A stretch of 64,000 nt of DNA from Erpobdella octoculata (taxonomy: Eukaryota > Annelida > Clitellata > Hirudinida > Erpobdellidae). Made by a program: the position numbers and the translations under genes. The stretch spans positions 8,988,947-9,052,946 of the forward strand of contig OZ022247.1 in NCBI GenBank assembly GCA_963978895.1. Reading direction: 5' to 3'. Below the pieces are notes generated by a model. It did not search any database. It was not told the DNA's origin and saw only the letters and a list, made by a program, of their open reading frames with translations. Of the stretch, positions 42,002 to 54,370 are shown one piece after another. Position 1 is the first letter of the stretch. Every line of letters starts with the position of its first letter.

Positions 42002-42824
42002 TGATATAATTTGTGAAATATACACGATAAAATGGAATGCACCTTAACATCTGTTAATCTAGTTGAAAAATTATTTGTGATTAACGGAGAAAAAATTCCG
42101 GTAATTAAATTCTTGGTTATTCAAAAAGCATTGAAAAATCAGTTAAATTCGATTTTTTATTGGAATTATAGAATATAAATTGTCAAAGTATTATGACAAA
42201 ATTGATCTTAAGATAGACTTGTAAAAAAAAATTTAATATGCCTCGGGTCGGGTCAACGCTTCTGGCTGCTTAGGTCCTGAAAATTTTGTGCAAGGATAAC
42301 CCTGATCATGGATTCCTAAATAAAAGCTATCTGGACACAAATCTGCCACGGCGTTATTTACCACATGGGGCGATCGTATCGCGTTACGATTGGCTGTTTG
42401 AGAGAGCTACATGTTATAAAAACTTTGACAACTTTTATTATTTTACACTTGAACAACTGAAACATAAATAAAACATTTATTATTTGACAATTAACACTCA
42501 AATAGTCTATTTTAAAACACAAAATAATCTAAGCTAAAATGTTGTCAAGTGCAATTTATTAGTGTATCTATTTTTCTTCTTTAGCTCTATTATTCTTGTT
42601 TGCTTCTCTTGTTATTTCCTCCACTTATATTTTGATTAAAATGTGGAAAGGCTTGCAAACGATGTGACTTTGTTTGTAAATCAATGCTCCCATACCATGT
42701 TTTTTGCCCATGATATAATATTAAACGAGCTTCACCGGCTAACAAATGTCAATCCATGAAAGTGTCTCGTCACAACATTTTTAAACTACAAAATTTGTTG
42801 TGTTGTATTGCTCTTTGGAAACTA

Positions 42825-42829
42825 AAATT
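42825..42829. repeat. Gypsy target-site duplication, copy 1 left
   Basis: AAATT here and at 48327-48331. The uninserted form ACTAAAATTGACATTG is present in units 1, 3 and 4. Confidence 0.9.
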
Positions 42830-43267
42830 TGTCCACTTGGGCAAGCCGCTTAACGATAAAACTCCAACTTCAACTTAAATATTAACTTCTTTATTATTAA
42901 ATAAAAAATAAACTAAACGGAAAATGTAACTTCAATCCGAAAGTTCGCTTCAATACGAGATTTCACTTCAATTCGAAAGTTCGCTTCAATACGAGATTTC
43001 ACTTCAATTCGACAATTCAACACAATTCACTACAATTCGACAATTCAACATAATTCACTACAATTCGACAATTCACTAATTCACACCTAACTCGCGACAA
43101 CCAACTCTCTAAATCGCGCGCTAGCTACTAATATCCCACAACTCCTACAACTCAGGTGAACATTCATACTACAGGTGAACATTCATACTCATATTCAAAG
43201 CTACAAATGGCGAGCGCACACACAACACACAACAATCACACAACAATCACACATGTCTATCTTGACA
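42830..43267 (-). repeat. Gypsy 3' LTR, copy 1
   Basis: Begins TGTC and ends GACA on the plus strand, with TTGACA-type inverted ends. It carries two copies of a 36-bp subrepeat (AAAGTTCGCTTCAATACGAG core), one fewer than the 5' LTR, and has an extra ACAATCACACA near its end. Confidence 0.92.
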
Positions 43268-43284
43268 TTCCGTCCCTTCCTCCA
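43268..43284 (-). other. Polypurine tract, copy 1
   Basis: GGAGGAAGGGACGGAA on the minus strand lies directly before the 3' LTR, the expected plus-strand priming site. Confidence 0.75.
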
Positions 43285-43343
43285 GACAAAAAAATATTTT
43301 TTTTTTCTTCTAATTCTGGAAATTCATTTTCGGCTTCCATCGG

Positions 43344-46300
43344 TTAACACGGATGTCGACTCAGGAAATCTGCTCCAACGTTGTCTTTACCTCTTATGGC
43401 TCTCAAGACATATCGATAAGGTTGCAATGCTAGTGCCCACCTCATGAGCCTTCCATTCTGGTATTGTGCAGCACCCAGATACTGTAGTGGCTGGTGATCA
43501 GTTTCTAAAATGAACTCCGAACCATAAAGATACTCTTGGAATTTCCCAATTGCCCACACAATTGCTAAACATTCTTTTTCGATAGTTGAATAATTAATCT
43601 CTCTTGGTAAAAGTTTCCGACTCGCAAAAGCTACCGGATGTTTGATCCCATCTTCTCCTTCTTGAAGCATTATCGCACCAATCCCAACATTTGAAGCATC
43701 AGTTTGTAGAATGAACGTCTTGTTAACATCAGGCAGTTTCAATACAGGTGGATTTGCTATGCACATCTTCAAGGCAAAAAATGCTTTCTCCTGTGGCTCG
43801 TCCCACTCGATATCAGTTTTAGCACCCTTTTTTGTTAAATCCGTGAGTGGGGAAGCAAGAGCTGCAAAGTTAGGCACAAAATTTCTATAAAAACTTATCA
43901 GGCCAACAAATGCTCGAACTTGCTTCTTTGTTGTCGGTCTCGGCGCATCCAGAATTCTTGACACAATCTCGGCTCGTGGCTTCAACATGCCTTCCCCAAT
44001 CCGGAATCCCAAAAACGTAACATCAAATTCGCCGACAACACACTTTGACGGCCTCAGTGCTAAATTCGCTTTTCTCACTCGATCGAAAAATGCTTTTAAA
44101 GAGTGTAAATGAGATTCCCAAACCTTCGTATGAGCTAAGACGTCGTCAAGATAATTGTCCAAAGTTTCAATGCCTTGTACTAGTTTTCTCATGATTCTTG
44201 TAAATGTCGCCGGAGCGTTAACCAGACCGAATGGCATGACTCTGAATCTGAACAACCCTTTGTGACACACGAATGTTGTAAGATCTTTGTCCTCATCTCG
44301 CATTGGAATCTGCCAAAATCCTCTACAAAAGTCAAATTTTGAGAAAAATCTGTCTCCTGCCAATTTTGCAAAGATACCATCAACATGTGGCATCGGCTCT
44401 GGATCGAAAACTGTTATACGGTTCAATTTTCTGTAGTCGATGCAGACTCTTGTATTTCCATCCGACTTCTTGACCAACACCACCGGTGATGAATATGCTG
44501 CTGTTGATGGCTCGATAATATTCATTCGAAGCATCAAATTCAATTCAGCTTCCAACGTGGGTTTCATTGCATGAGGAACTGGGTAACCTTTCCCAACTAT
44601 CGGATCATCAGAAACCAAATTTATTTCATGTTGTCCAAGGTTACAGATTTTCGGCACATCCGTGAATATATCTTGGTACTCTTTTAATAACTCTAAAACT
44701 TGTAAATACTGATTTGGTGCCAATTTTAAATTAATCTTAACGTCTTTGAATGTTTCATTTTGTTGCGGAGATATGGTTTCCAACGGTGGTACCTCGTCAT
44801 CTGCGTCATCCATCGGTTCCAAAATAACTGCTCCAGTAATTTCAGTAGTTCCACCCGAAGAAAGAAGCGTGGAGACTTGAGATGTTTTTTCGTTCCCCGA
44901 GTTCTCAATTTTTCTGTCCCAGTATTTTTTAAGCATGTTAGCATGAAACAATCTGGAACGTGTTGGTAGCTGAACTCGATAATCGCAGGATCCGCATCTC
45001 TCTAGTACTTCATAAGGACCCTGCCAATGCATCAGAAGTTTACTGTTCTCTGTTGGCAACAGTAGAAGAACCTTTTCTCCTGGTGCAAAAACTCGATTTC
45101 GTGCTTTAGCGTCAAAGTACTTTTTCTGAATAATTCGAGATTCTTTCAAACTCTGGTGTGCCAGTTTACACGTTTCCTGTAGCCTTTCTTTTAAATCTAG
45201 AACATATTGATACGTAGATTTTATTTCATCTGATACAAACTCCTTGGTCCACAATTCTTTTAAAATTTGCATTGGTCCTCGCACTGTCCTTCCGTACAGC
45301 ATTTCAAACGGTGAAAACCCAAGACTTTCTTGGGGAACTTCTCGGTAAGCAAATAACAAAGCTGGGATATAGCGGTCCCAATCTCTCGGTCTTTCAGCTG
45401 CTACTTTTTTCAACATCGATTTCAGAGTACCATTAAACCTTTCAACCAAACCGTTGCACTGAGGATGATAGGGAGTTGTTACTAGTTGTCGAATCGATAG
45501 CAACCGACTCACTTCTTTCATCACATTTCCCAGAAATTGTCCTCCTTGGTCACTGAGAACTTCTGATGGCACACCAACTCGAGAAAAAATTGTAACTAAA
45601 GCTTCAGCAACTGTTTCAGTTTCAACGTTTTTCAACACCTCTGCCTCTGGATACCTGGTGGCATAATCAATTACCGTTAAAACGTAACGATAACCTCTGT
45701 CCGTTACCGGAGACATTGGTCCCACAAGATCAACTGCGATTCTTTGGAAAGGAGTCTGAATAATTGGAACCTCTCCTAACGGAACTTTACTTATTCTTCC
45801 TTTTGGTGTTGTACGTTGGCATATATCACAGGAACGACAATACCTTGTTGCGTCCGCATGAATTCCTGGCCACCAAAATGCGGAGAGAATTTTTTCAACC
45901 GTCCGTTTGACTGCCTGATGTCCACTCATGATACCTTCATGGGCTATTTTCAAAACATCTTTTCTCAGCTCTTGTGGTACCAGGAGTTGCTTGACATCAC
46001 GATTCTTAATCACCGTATTTCTGTACCATATATCTCTTTCCTTGACAAACATCAACTTGTTTTCATCAGTTGCATGTGGCTGTTTCTTTAAGAATCTTTG
46101 CAAGCTTTCGTCATCTTGCTGCATTTTCTTCAAGCTTTCAACACTAATGTCGTTGATTGTAGACTTTACCACGGTTAACGGCCTGATTGTAGACCTTTGC
46201 TGTTGACTTCTAGTTATTGCTGCTGCTTCTTCAGTTTCTCTGAAGTCACCTAAGTCACTGACACTTTTTGCACTTTTTGCGCCGACAACATTTCCTATGA

Positions 46301-47750
46301 CAAGATCATACAAAGGTCTTTTCATGCATAGGGCTTTTACCGATCCCGTGTAGAATGGAGTCTCGATGTCGATTTCAGCTACCGGAAAAATTCGAACAGT
46401 ACCGTCAATCAGTACGCAGCGTTGATCCGAGCCAATCATTTGATGGCTCTGGACAAGCGAACGGCGAACAACCACAGTGGAACAGCCTGTGTCTCTCAGG
46501 ACGGATACTTTTCTTTTATTGAAATATCCTTGCACGACAGGCATTTCGACTTGACAATTTGTTGACGAGCAAAATGCGTCCACAATAACGGGAAATTGAC
46601 ATCCGCATGACATCTTACATTCGGCTCCGTGTTTTCCATTGCATCCTTGAATAGCAGGTGTTGAACTGGCGTCGTTACGAAATTGTCGTTTTGTACCCAC
46701 CATGGAACCGTTTTTTCCCATCCTACCACCAGTAACCAATGCAGCAGTTTTTGTTATCTGGAAGCAGTTTCTTGACACGTGACCAAATTTGCCGCAGTTC
46801 CAACATCCGCTTCTACTTGTCTTGTCGTGGACTCTATTTGAAATTGTCGTCGACTTCGAAGAACCCCCACTGCCTCTGCACTCTGCCGCAAAATGTCCGA
46901 CGCGCCCACAATTGAAACAGTTTTTTGATTTCTTGTAACTTTGTTCGCTGACTCCAGAAAGACTTTCTTCTCCGTGCGCATCCAAATACTGCCTTGCGAA
47001 ATCACTTAGTTCCTGAAGATTTCGTGGAGCTCGTTCTTTCAGAAACAAGGCCATTTCTTTGGAGCAGCCATTCACATATTGCTCCATCACCAGAAGCATT
47101 GACAAACCCTCGTAGCTTTCTTCGGCTTCTGACAGCTCAACCCACCGCTGCAAGTAGCTCTGCAAACGAACTAAAAAAGAGTCGGGAGCCTCGTTCTTTT
47201 CGGGTCTCGCAGTTCTAAATTTTTTTATGAATCCGTCTTCTGTTAATTCATAGCGTCGTAACAGAGCTTTTTTTAAAACGTCGTAATTTCCAGCCTGGTC
47301 GGACGGCAACCTGGAATAAACTTCCAAAGCCTTTCCTTTCAGCAGGGATGACAAGAATATAGCCCATTCTGATTTTCTCCAGGATTGAATTTCAGCCACT
47401 CTTTCAAACCGAGACAAATACGCGTCCATGTCATCTTTCTCATCCTCAAAACATGGTAACTTGGGTCCTGATGCCACATGAGTTAGACCGACGGAACTTG
47501 TCTGGTTGAGGCTGTTTTTCTTGATTTCCAACTCAAGCCTGGTTATTTCACGATCTTTGTCTTTTTGCTCATTTGCCATTCTTTCTCTTTCTAGTTCGAT
47601 TCTGGTTCTATCCGCCTGCAGCTGTGCCTCTCTGTCTAAATTTCTTTGTGTCCTCTCTTCTGCCTGTTGCTCTTTAACAAACAACTGCAGTTCGGTATCT
47701 TTATACCCCAGACTTTCTCCAAGTTCTTTCAGTTTTTGAATACTGGTCAT
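43344..47750 (-). CDS. Gag-Pol polyprotein with integrase before RT (1468 aa), copy 1
   Basis: Domains by residue: coiled N-terminus (1-75, Glu/Arg rich); gag capsid-like region (85-265); two CCHC knuckles (about 278-291 and 316-329); aspartic protease with DTGCS near 420; integrase with the HHCC zinc region (His604 onward, CRSCDIC), catalytic D674, a second D in SDQGGQF and E770, then a GPY/F-type segment (WQGPYEV, about 925-980); RT from about 1065 with YLDD at 1200; RNase H with TDAS near 1351 and ETDHQPLQYL. All catalytic motifs are present. The single frame needs no frameshift. Order is as in Gmr1-type elements (integrase upstream of RT), known from deuterostomes; no envelope gene. Confidence 0.95.
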   Translation of the reverse strand: MTSIQKLKELGESLGYKDTELQLFVKEQQAEERTQRNLDREAQLQADRTRIELERERMANEQKDKDREITRLELEIKKNSLNQTSSVGLTHVASGPKLPCFEDEKDDMDAYLSRFERVAEIQSWRKSEWAIFLSSLLKGKALEVYSRLPSDQAGNYDVLKKALLRRYELTEDGFIKKFRTARPEKNEAPDSFLVRLQSYLQRWVELSEAEESYEGLSMLLVMEQYVNGCSKEMALFLKERAPRNLQELSDFARQYLDAHGEESLSGVSEQSYKKSKNCFNCGRVGHFAAECRGSGGSSKSTTISNRVHDKTSRSGCWNCGKFGHVSRNCFQITKTAALVTGGRMGKNGSMVGTKRQFRNDASSTPAIQGCNGKHGAECKMSCGCQFPVIVDAFCSSTNCQVEMPVVQGYFNKRKVSVLRDTGCSTVVVRRSLVQSHQMIGSDQRCVLIDGTVRIFPVAEIDIETPFYTGSVKALCMKRPLYDLVIGNVVGAKSAKSVSDLGDFRETEEAAAITRSQQQRSTIRPLTVVKSTINDISVESLKKMQQDDESLQRFLKKQPHATDENKLMFVKERDIWYRNTVIKNRDVKQLLVPQELRKDVLKIAHEGIMSGHQAVKRTVEKILSAFWWPGIHADATRYCRSCDICQRTTPKGRISKVPLGEVPIIQTPFQRIAVDLVGPMSPVTDRGYRYVLTVIDYATRYPEAEVLKNVETETVAEALVTIFSRVGVPSEVLSDQGGQFLGNVMKEVSRLLSIRQLVTTPYHPQCNGLVERFNGTLKSMLKKVAAERPRDWDRYIPALLFAYREVPQESLGFSPFEMLYGRTVRGPMQILKELWTKEFVSDEIKSTYQYVLDLKERLQETCKLAHQSLKESRIIQKKYFDAKARNRVFAPGEKVLLLLPTENSKLLMHWQGPYEVLERCGSCDYRVQLPTRSRLFHANMLKKYWDRKIENSGNEKTSQVSTLLSSGGTTEITGAVILEPMDDADDEVPPLETISPQQNETFKDVKINLKLAPNQYLQVLELLKEYQDIFTDVPKICNLGQHEINLVSDDPIVGKGYPVPHAMKPTLEAELNLMLRMNIIEPSTAAYSSPVVLVKKSDGNTRVCIDYRKLNRITVFDPEPMPHVDGIFAKLAGDRFFSKFDFCRGFWQIPMRDEDKDLTTFVCHKGLFRFRVMPFGLVNAPATFTRIMRKLVQGIETLDNYLDDVLAHTKVWESHLHSLKAFFDRVRKANLALRPSKCVVGEFDVTFLGFRIGEGMLKPRAEIVSRILDAPRPTTKKQVRAFVGLISFYRNFVPNFAALASPLTDLTKKGAKTDIEWDEPQEKAFFALKMCIANPPVLKLPDVNKTFILQTDASNVGIGAIMLQEGEDGIKHPVAFASRKLLPREINYSTIEKECLAIVWAIGKFQEYLYGSEFILETDHQPLQYLGAAQYQNGRLMRWALALQPYRYVLRAIRGKDNVGADFLSRHPC

Positions 47751-47841
47751 GACAAAACGTCTAACAGAAAACTCCGCAAAACAACTTCAAAACTAACGTT
47801 ACAGCTTCTTTATTTGCCCACGTCGACAAATTATTTTTCAA

Positions 47842-47859
47842 GTCTCGTCGGGGTCGCCA
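47842..47859 (-). other. Primer binding site, copy 1
   Basis: On the minus strand, four bases after the 5' LTR, TGGCGACCCCGACGAGA is complementary to a tRNA 3' end with discriminator G (…GGGTCGCCA). Arg- or Ser-type primer is possible; not resolved. Confidence 0.6.
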
Positions 47860-47863
47860 AAAT

Positions 47864-48326
47864 TGTCAACTTGGGCAAGCCGCTTAACGATAAAACTCCA
47901 ACTTCAACTTAAATATTAACTTCTTTATTATTAAATAAAAAATAAACTAAACGGAAAATGTAACTTCAATCCGAAAGTTCGCTTCAATACGAGATTTCAC
48001 TTCAATTCGAAAGTTCGCTTCAATACGAGATTTCACTTCAATTCGAAAGTTCGCTTCAATACGAGATTTCACTTCAATTCGACAATTCAACACAATTCAC
48101 TACAATTCGACAATTCAACACAATTCACTACAATTCGACAATTCACTAATTCACACCTAACTCGCGACAACCAACTCTCTAAATCGCGCGCTAGCTACTA
48201 ATATCCCACAACTCCTACAACTCAGGTGAACATTCATACTACAGGTGAACATTCATACTCATATTCAAAGCTACAAATGGCGAGCGCACACACAACACAC
48301 AACAATCACACATGTCTATCTTGACA
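47864..48326 (-). repeat. Gypsy 5' LTR, copy 1
   Basis: 463 bp, with three copies of the 36-bp subrepeat and small substitutions against the 3' LTR (TGTCAAC for TGTCCAC). LTR divergence shows the insertion itself is not brand new. Confidence 0.92.
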
Positions 48327-49882
48327 AAATTGACATTGTATCTTCTTTAAAGGTAATGTTGTCATAAAACAAAAATTTAGAGAACTTAAGGACACAGCTC
48401 GAATCTTTCTATCGCTCTCCAGCACCTGGTGCATTGAAGTATAATAGTTGCTTCTGAAATTTGATAAAACTATCCAAAACGAGACTATAAATTATCAGAC
48501 TGAAGCTGACCAAGCCAATAATTAATTAGTCTTATAAACTTCATTTAAGATGATCTTGATAGAACAGAAAACGAAAGGTCATTCTAAGTACTTGGCCGAT
48601 GATGCTAAAATTTCTGTCGTCAAGTGCTGAGCGTTACAAAACCAGCACAAACAGTTATTGTCGATGATGATCTGAGTCTCTGGCAGTCATGAAGAAAACT
48701 GATAGGTAACTGATAAAAAAACATGTGTGTCGAATAGCTAGAAAAATCGAGTCTGAACTTTTTTTGCATCTTGCTTTACAATATTTGGCCCGATGATCTC
48801 GATGGAACAGAAAACGAACTGTCATTCTAAGCTCTGGGCCAGATGATGCTAAAATTTTTGTCGTCAAGTACTGAGCGTCACAAAACCAGCACAAACAGTT
48901 GTTCTTGTCGATGATGATCTGAGTCTCTGGCGGTCATGAAGAGAACTGATAGGTAAAGAATAAATAAACATGTGTTGAATAGCAAAAAAAATCGATGCTA
49001 GAATTTCTGTCGCCAAGTGCTTCATGGTTGAACTGCACTAAAGTCTGCTCTGGAAACATGATGCAGGTTTCTTTAAAATTCTGGATACAACAATTTTTGA
49101 CTGAAAATTGTTGTAAATATTTTTTAAGTCATACCCCTGGTAGAAAATGAGGAAGATGGTTTTTGTTCACAGGATCAATTATATTAATCTTCAGTTTGTC
49201 CCCATGAGTTGATTGACAGAACATTGCCAGGTGAATGTTGTGTTTTCAACTGAAATGGTTGAATATATTCTCTTCTTTAGCTGCGTTTAAATATACTTTC
49301 TTAGCCGATAAAAATTCATGTTGGAGTGTCTTCATGAATTCATATCTTCAATGATATAGTGTATAACGAAATGAAGAAAACAATTTCTGAAATGAGCTAA
49401 CACTCTATATTATTCTTGGATTGGCACGGTTCCATTTCTCATAATGAACTTCATCACGCAGAAAAGAGTGAAATGATGAAAAGTAATACGAAGGTTGACT
49501 TGTTAGTTTTTACCGTTTTGTATCCAAATGCTGAATATAATGTTAACAATGACAAAGTTTGTAGTAGTAAATAAACTGAATAAATCCAAAAAATCTCAAC
49601 TCTGGAATCAGAATATAATCTTTGTCAAAATAAAACCATTCGACGACCCGACGCGCTCGAGACAATGAAATAATAAACAATACAACGAGCTGAAGCGGCT
49701 CACAGCTTATAAGCTAGTATACGTCGATGCATGCTACATTCGCCTCACACAACGCTTGTACACAATCGCCTCGTGTAGTCGACTCATTAGTTTCTCACCA
49801 ATTCAGGTTTGTGTCCAGATAGCTTTTATTTAGGAGTCCATGCCCTGATCCAGACTAGACCAGTCAAACATAAAAGCTTTCA

Positions 49883-49964
49883 CGCAGTCGACAGGATTTG
49901 AACCTGTGCGGGCAGAGCCCAATAGATTTCTAGTCTATCGCCTTAACCACTCGGCCACGACTGC
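49883..49964 (-). tRNA. tRNA-Ser(AGA), copy 2
   Basis: Full 82-nt gene with same sequence and flanks as copy 1. Confidence 0.97.
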
Positions 49965-50270
49965 TGATATAATTTGTGAAATATACACGATAAAATGGAA
50001 TGCACCTTAACATCTGTTAATCTAGTTGAAAAATTATTTGTGATTAACGGAGAAAAAATTCCGGTAATTAAATTCTTGGTTATTCAAAAAGCATTGAAAA
50101 ATCAGTTAAATTCGATTTTTTATTGGAATTATAGAATATAAATTGTCAAAGTATTATGACAAAATTGATCTTAAGATAGACTTGTAAAAAAAAATTTAAT
50201 ATGCCTCGGGTCGGGTCAACGCTTCTGGCTGCTTAGGTCCTGAAAATTTTGTGCAAGGATAACCCTGATC

Positions 50271-52045
50271 ATGGATTCCTAAATAAAAGCTATCTGGACA
50301 CAAATCTGCCACGGCGTTATCTACCACATGGGGCGATCGTATCGCGTTACGATTGGCTGTTTGAGAGAGCTACATGTTATAAAAACTTTGACAACTTTTA
50401 TTATTTTACACTTGAACAACTGAAACATAAATAAAACATTTATTATTTGACAATTAACACTCAAATAGTCTATTTTAAAACACAAAATAATCTAAGCTAA
50501 AATGTTGTCAAGTGCAATTTATTAGTGTATCTATTTTTCTTCTTTAGCTCTATTATTCTTGTTTGCTTCTCTTGTTATTTCCTCCACTTATATTTTGATT
50601 AAAATGTGGAAAGGCTTGCAAACGATGTGACTTTGTTTGTAAATCAATGCTCCCATACCATGTTTTTTGCCCATGATATAATATTAAACGAGCTTCACCG
50701 GCTAACAAATGTCAATCCATGAAAAATTTTTAAACTACAAAATTTGTTGTGTTGTATTGCTCTTTGGAAACTAAAATTGACATTGTATCTTCTTTAAAGG
50801 TAATGTTGTCATAAAACAAAAATTTAGAGAACTTAAGGACACAGCTCGAATCTTTCTATCGCTCTCCAGCACCTGGTGCATTGAAGTATAATAGTTGCTT
50901 CTGAAATTTGATAAAACTATCCAAAACGAGACTATAAATTATCAGACTGAAGCTGACCAAGCCAATAATTAATTAGTCTTATAAACTTCATTTAAGATGA
51001 TCTTGATAGAACAGAAAACGAAAGGTCATTCTAAGTTCTTGGCCGATGATGCTAAAATTTTTGTCGTCAAGTACTGAGCGTCACAAAACCAGCACAAACA
51101 GTTGTTCTTGTCGATGATGATCTGAGTCTCTAGCGGTCATGAAGAGAACTGATAGGTAAAGAATAAATAAACATGTGTTGAATAGCAAAAAAAATCGATG
51201 CTAGAATTTCTGTCGCCAAGTGCTTCATGGTTGAACTGCACTAAAGTCTGCTCTGGAAACATGATGCAGGTTTCTTTAAAATTCTGGATACAACAATTTT
51301 TGACTGAAAATTGTTGTAAATATTTTTTAAGTCATACCCCTGGTAGAAAATGAGGAAGATGGTTTTTGTTCACAGGATCAATTATATTAATCTTCAGTTT
51401 GTCCCCATGAGTTGATTGACAGAACATTGCCAGGTGAATGTTGTGTTTTCAACTGAAATGGTTAAATATATTCTCTTCTTTAGCTGCGTTGAAATATACT
51501 TTCTTAGCCGATAAAAATTCATGTTGGAGTGTCTTCATGAATTCATATCTTCAATGATATAGTGTATAACGAAATGAAGAAAACAATTTCTGAAATGAGC
51601 TAACACTCTATATTATTCTTGGATTGGCACGGTTCCATTTCTCATAATGAACTTCATCACGCAGAAAAGAGTGAAATGATGAAAAGTAATACGAAGGTTG
51701 ACTTGTTAGTTTTTACCGTTTTGTATCCAAATGCTGAATATAATGTTAACAATGACAAAGTTTGTAGTAGTAAATAAACTGAATAAATCCAAAAAATCTC
51801 AACTCTGGAATCAGAATATAATCTTTGTCAAAATAAAACCATTCGACGACCCGACGCGCTCGAGACAATGAAATAATAAACAATACAACGAGCTGAAGCG
51901 GCTCACAGCTTATAAGCTAGTATACGTCGATGCATGCTACATTCGCCTCACACAACGCTTGTACACAATCGCCTCATGTAGTCGACTCATTAGTTTCTCA
52001 CCAATTCAGGTTTGTGTCCAGATAGCTTTTATTTAGGAGTCCATG
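50271..52045. mobile_element. Long-TIR element, unit 3, short form
   Basis: Lacks one of the two 244-bp duplicated blocks: GGCCGATGATGCTAAAATTT joins directly to TTGTCGTCAAGTACTG, the product expected from exchange between the two blocks. Confidence 0.75.
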
Positions 52046-52085
52046 CCCTGATCCAGACTAGACCAGTCAAACATAAAAGCTTTCA

Positions 52086-52167
52086 CGCAGTCGACAGGAT
52101 TTGAACCTGTGCGGGCAGAGCCCAATAGATTTCTAGTCTATCGCCTTAACCACTCGGCCACGACTGC
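52086..52167 (-). tRNA. tRNA-Ser(AGA), copy 3
   Basis: Full gene, same sequence as copy 1. Confidence 0.97.
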
Positions 52168-52473
52168 TGATATAATTTGTGAAATATACACGATAAAATG
52201 GAATGCACCTTAACATCTGTTAATCTAGTTGAAAAATTATTTGTGATTAACGGAGAAAAAATTCCGGTAATTAAATTCTTGGTTATTCAAAAAGCATTGA
52301 AAAATCAGTTAAATTCGATTTTTTATTGGAATTATAGAATATAAATTGTCAAAGTATTATGACAAAATTGATCTTAAGATAGACTTGTAAAAAAAAATTT
52401 AATATGCCTCGGGTCGGGTCAACGCTTCTGGCTGCTTAGGTCCTGAAAATTTTGTGCAAGGATAACCCTGATC

Positions 52474-54248
52474 ATGGATTCCTAAATAAAAGCTATCTGG
52501 ACACAAATCTGCCACGGCGTTATCTACCACATGGGGCGATCGTATCGCGTTACGATTGGCTGTTTGAGAGAGCTACATGTTATAAAAACTTTGACAACTT
52601 TTATTATTTTACACTTGAACAACTGAAACATAAATAAAACATTTATTATTTGACAATTAACACTCAAATAGTCTATTTTAAAACACAAAATAATCTAAGC
52701 TAAAATGTTGTCAAGTGCAATTTATTAGTGTATCTATTTTTCTTCTTTAGCTCTATTATTCTTGTTTGCTTCTCTTGTTATTTCCTCCACTTATATTTTG
52801 ATTAAAATGTGGAAAGGCTTGCAAACGATGTGACTTTGTTTGTAAATCAATGCTCCCATACCATGTTTTTTGCCCATGATATAATATTAAACGAGCTTCA
52901 CCGGCTAACAAATGTCAATCCATGAAAAATTTTTAAACTACAAAATTTGTTGTGTTGTATTGCTCTTTGGAAACTAAAATTGACATTGTATCTTCTTTAA
53001 AGGTAATGTTGTCATAAAACAAAAATTTAGAGAACTTAAGGACACAGCTCGAATCTTTCTATCGCTCTCCAGCACCTGGTGCATTGAAGTATAATAGTTG
53101 CTTCTGAAATTTGATAAAACTATCCAAAACGAGACTATAAATTATCAGACTGAAGCTGACCAAGCCAATAATTAATTAGTCTTATAAACTTCATTTAAGA
53201 TGATCTTGATAGAACAGAAAACGAAAGGTCATTCTAAGTTCTTGGCCGATGATGCTAAAATTTTTGTCGTCAAGTACTGAGCGTCACAAAACCAGCACAA
53301 ACAGTTGTTCTTGTCGATGATGATCTGAGTCTCTGGCGGTCATGAAGAGAACTGATAGGTAAAGAATAAATAAACATGTGTTGAATAGCAAAAAAAATCG
53401 ATGCTAGAATTTCTGTCGCCAAGTGCTTCATGGTTGAACTGCACTAAAGTCTGCTCTGGAAACATGATGCAGGTTTCTTTAAAATTCTGGATACAACAAT
53501 TTTTGACTGAAAATTGTTGTAAATATTTTTTAAGTCATACCCCTGGTAGAAAATGAGGAAGATGGTTTTTGTTCACAGGATCAATTATATTAATCTTCAG
53601 TTTGTCCCCATGAGTTGATTGACAGAACATTGCCAGGTGAATGTTGTGTTTTCAACTGAAATGGTTAAATATATTCTCTTCTTTAGCTGCGTTGAAATAT
53701 ACTTTCTTAGCCGATAAAAATTCATGTTGGAGTGTCTTCATGAATTCATATCTTCAATGATATAGTGTATAACGAAATGAAGAAAACAATTTCTGAAATG
53801 AGCTAACACTTTATATTATTCTTGGATTGGCACGGTTCCATTTCTCATAATGAACTTCATCACGCAGAAAAGAGTGAAATGATGAAAAGTAATACGAAGG
53901 TTGACTTGTTAGTTTTTACCGTTTTGTATCCAAATGCTGAATATAATGTTAACAATGACAAAGTTTGTAGTAGTAAATAAACTGAATAAATCCAAAAAAT
54001 CTCAACTCTGGAATCAGAATATAATCTTTGTCAAAATAAAACCATTCGACGACCCGACGCGCTCGAGACAATGAAATAATAAACAATACAACGAGCTGAA
54101 GCGGCTCACAGCTTATAAGCTAGTATACGTCGATGCATGCTACATTCGCCTCACACAACGCTTGTACACAATCGCCTCATGTAGTCGACTCATTAGTTTC
54201 TCACCAATTCAGGTTTGTGTCCAGATAGCTTTTATTTAGGAGTCCATG
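52474..54248. mobile_element. Long-TIR element, unit 4, short form
   Basis: Same short form and same junction as unit 3, so the deletion happened once before this unit duplicated. Confidence 0.75.
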
Positions 54249-54288
54249 CCCTGATCCAGACTAGACCAGTCAAACATAAAAGCTTTCA

Positions 54289-54370
54289 CGCAGTCGACAG
54301 GATTTGAACCTGTGCGGGCAGAGCCCAATAGATTTCTAGTCTATCGCCTTAACCACTCGGCCACGACTGC
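54289..54370 (-). tRNA. tRNA-Ser(AGA), copy 4
   Basis: Full gene, same sequence as copy 1. Confidence 0.97.

Larger units (their letters stand above)
42830..48326 (-). mobile_element. Ty3/gypsy LTR retrotransposon, Gmr1-like, copy 1 (5.5 kb)
   Basis: Complete element: two LTRs (438 and 463 bp), primer site, one long gag-pol frame, polypurine tract and 5-bp target duplication. The order gag-protease-integrase-RT-RNase H is the reverse of usual gypsy elements for the integrase, and is that of the Gmr1 group. The frame has no breaks, so it may be coding-competent. Confidence 0.93.
42308..49842. mobile_element. Long-TIR DNA element, unit 2, split by gypsy
   Basis: Same element as in unit 1 (long form with the 244-bp duplication), interrupted at 42830-48326 by the LTR retrotransposon. 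A private 14-bp difference (GTGTCTCGTCACAAC) lies 60 bp left of the insertion. Confidence 0.8.
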
